This document shows positions 61,639-64,000 of a DNA stretch of 64,000 bases, piece by piece. Each line of letters opens with the position of its first letter. The stretch's first letter is position 1. A program made the translations under genes and the position numbers. Origin of the DNA: Erythrophleum ivorense (taxonomy: Eukaryota; Streptophyta; Magnoliopsida; Fabales; Fabaceae); assembly GCA_026724425.1 (NCBI GenBank), contig JAIUCV010001094.1, positions 1 through 64,000 on the forward strand. The letters run 5' to 3'. The notes beneath the pieces are model-generated. The model was given only the letters and a program-made list of their open reading frames with translations, did not search any database and had not been told where the DNA came from.

Positions 61639-62187
61639 TGTAATGTCCGATTTTCGTTAAATGGCAAAAATGGGCACGTTTTCAAAGCAAGTCCCTCTAA
61701 ATAAATTAGTTAAGGTCTCAAAAAATTTGAGTAACATTCTAGATTCCTAAAAATGAGAATCATAGCCTCAGATAAAAGGAAAAATGGAGCTAGAATGAAG
61801 AAACAAATTTTGATGGAAATCCTACGAAACATAATGGTATTTTCGTAATTTTGAGAAAATTTTGGAATTCACACAAGAGGGCTTTTTAAATGAAAGTTTT
61901 GAGTTTTTCAAGGTTCTCAGAGGCCCTGAAAACCATGAGAAGCCCCGGGACAGTTAAATCCCCTCCGATGGACGTTTTCTAATATCGGTGTACCTAAACT
62001 TTGATAGATTCGTTTAGGAAGGTTTTAGCTCCGATTTGAGTGATTCCAAAGGTATTTTACTAAATTGGGAACCTAAATTTTATAATAGAAAAGATAGTTA
62101 TAAAAAAAGACCTAAAACGAAGGAGAAACAAAAATGCCAAAAATGAAGGGTAAAATAGAAATTTTTGAAAAATACTTCCTCCTCCCC

Positions 62188-62197
62188 CTATAAATAG
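62188..62197 (+). promoter_or_regulatory. Putative LTR TATA box
   Basis: CTATAAATAG, a near-consensus plant TATA box about 550 bases into LTR G; the best promoter match among the family L copies. Confidence 0.55.
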
Positions 62198-63519
62198 GTG
62201 ACGCCCCACTCTCTCCTTCATTTAGACTCAGAATTTTCTGCCCAATTTCATAAAAGAAGGCTAGGGTTTAGGCGCACTAAGGGGAGAGAAGTAGAAGGAG
62301 AAATTCAAGGCATAAGGTATGGAAATTTGCTTATTTTTCATACTTTCTCTTAGTCAATCTCTTCTCCTCCTTTTCCCCCTTCTTTCCCATGATTTTTCTA
62401 AAGTTTTGAGGGCTATTTTGAAGGAAGAACAGAGGGAAAATTTCAAATTTTAAAGGAGGAAGCCAAGGAAAGCAAAGAACAAGCAAGAAAAACCAAGGAA
62501 ATCAAGGTATCATGCAATCCTTCCACTTGATCTTCTTCCTCCCTTCTCTTGTGAGCATTTTGACCTATATATGGTCAGCCCTAGGGAGTTAAGTTTTCAA
62601 CCAAACCAAGGGTGAATGTTAGGAATTTGAGGGAGAAAAATAAGAATATGAAAAGAAAATAACAAACTAGCCATTAGATTTCAAGATACAAAACCTAGGG
62701 TTTTAGGTGCACCTTGTAAAATTTGATTTTGCATGATAATTCTTAAGCCTAAATAAGAGTTTAAATGAGCTCCTAAGATCCCTAAGAGGCTCCCCACATG
62801 CATTTCCCTTGAGAAAACAAAGTAAAGTCCATGGATGCCAAAACCTAGCATAGGTTTGGCCAAGAAAGGTTCTCATAGCTAGGAAGAGTTTTAAATTTTT
62901 CTAAGCCCATTCTTGAGTCATATATGATGAATGAAAATGAGGGGAGGCCTTGGAAAAAATTTAGAACCTATAGAAAGTGAGTTGGTGCTTTAGGTTCCAT
63001 ATTATGACCTGGAGAAGCAACATGTAGCTAGGCTTTTGGTTTTAATTGTATGATGACTCCAAGAGACTTAAAAGGAGTCAAGAATCATATTTGAAGGGAA
63101 AGAATGGGGCCTAGAATTTATTTGAGAGGTATTGCTTCATTAGGTGCAATTATGGAACCATCATGAGGTTATAAGCCAAACTTGTGTCTATGCAAATTGT
63201 ATGGCCTTAGAATTGAGTCCATGAACCTAATTAACTTTCACAAATTGTGTCTAGGCCAAGAGAAAGCATTCCCACACAATTGTGTGTGTGTGGCCGAAGG
63301 AAGGAGCATTAAGTCAAAGGAAAAAGTGTGTGGTTGTCTCTAAGGTAGCTCTCTCCACCTCTCTCATGCATGATTGCTTGCTTTACTTGTCTTTGAATGT
63401 GTGTATGTGTATTTCAAACTATGAAAAATGTTCTAGCATGAGCTCATACTTCATGGTACCATGATGATGCATTATGTTTTCTAAATGATATTTATGATGT
63501 TTACTTTAGTTTGCTTGAG

Positions 63520-63706
63520 TGTGGTGAGGCCAAGAACCCTTAGCTATGGTGAGGATGAGCCAAGAACCCTTAAGATTGGTTGAGACAAGGTAAAGAGTCT
63601 CCCAAAAGTGAGGTTGACTCCCGAGAGCATGGTTGAATTTAAAAATCTCTTAAAGAATGGGTGAGGCAAGTCCAACATTCACAAGAAATTGGGTGAGGCC
63701 AATCCA
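63520..63706 (+). repeat. Intra-LTR iterated array in LTR G
   Basis: Same order of units as at 58374-58556 (GGTGAGGCCAAGAACCC to GGGTGAGGCCAA), so the array is stable between these copies. Confidence 0.7.
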
Positions 63707-64000
63707 CTTGCTTGGCAAGCCTTTATATGCTATGTATGACTTTCTCAAATGATAAAAATGTCTCTTGAATGTTTGCACATGTCAACATGACCATACATGC
63801 ATTTATAAGACTTGTTTGCATCCATTATGTATGATTGAATGGGAGATGAGCTATTGGGATTCTTTGAATCTCATTCCCTCCTCTCCAATATTCTAACATG
63901 CTAGGTGGACCAAGAGAGCAAGGTAATGGAAGCTAACCACCTTGAAGAAAAGAGTTTGACAACAAAGTACTTGAATTTTGTTACTTTAAGGCCACCCCAT

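Larger units (their letters stand above)
61639..64000 (+). repeat. Family L LTR G, partial (runs off the window)
   Basis: TGTAATGTCCGATTTTCG start inside LTR F; first 2362 bases of an LTR expected to be about 3.6 kb. It closely follows LTR D in order, with a TATA-like site at 62188, the array at 63520-63706 and TTGAATCTCATTCCC...CTAACATGCTAGGTGG at 63865-63908. Left flank is CACTT; the matching right flank is outside the window. It cannot be told whether it is a solo LTR or a whole element. Confidence 0.8.

Overview
The window is plant nuclear DNA, most likely heterochromatin of a flowering plant. It is AT-rich, has no recognisable host gene, and is almost entirely nested retrotransposons of types known from plants: an Athila-type Ty3/Gypsy element with a tRNA-Asp primer site, Tekay/Del-like chromovirus sequences with a tRNA-iMet primer site, a Ty1/Copia fragment and an RTE-type LINE. 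I cannot name the species. Every coding region is broken by stops or frameshifts, so nothing here looks able to make a complete protein.

Layout. 1-13.9 kb: LTR copies of one large family (LTR about 3.5-3.7 kb, ends TGTAA...GGTGTTACA, here family L) in both orientations, plus a 1.4 kb non-coding internal remnant. 13.96-17.15 kb: an RTE LINE on the minus strand, flanked by an 18-bp target-site duplication, inserted in a degenerate LTR. 17.6-41.4 kb: a deep nest. A Copia reverse transcriptase gene is split into two pieces 23 kb apart by a minus-strand solo LTR (family M). That LTR was split by a complete Athila element (18496-36298, 2.2 kb LTRs) and by a solo LTR of a third family (36424-39028). 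The Athila gag was in turn split by two successive, oppositely oriented solo LTRs (26995-29864 and 29868-32561), which now form a 5.6 kb palindrome. 41.4-48 kb: further diverged LTRs (families N and M). 48-64 kb: a run of family L LTRs alternating with internal remnants. One is a 4.6 kb internal domain with no long reading frame, one is a short chromodomain-type pol end, and one LTR holds a solo LTR with a perfect GGAGG duplication.

No genes here work together in an operon or pathway sense. The functional units are retroelement parts: LTR promoters, primer-binding sites, polypurine tracts and decayed gag-pol. The features most worth attention lie inside the LTRs: a short iterated array shared by many diverged LTRs, iterated perfect palindromes in two different LTR families, an LTR family whose 5' third has been replaced, and a 33-bp duplication of the LTR terminus. 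All homology statements come from comparing segments by eye within this window and from remembered family motifs; no alignment or database search was run.
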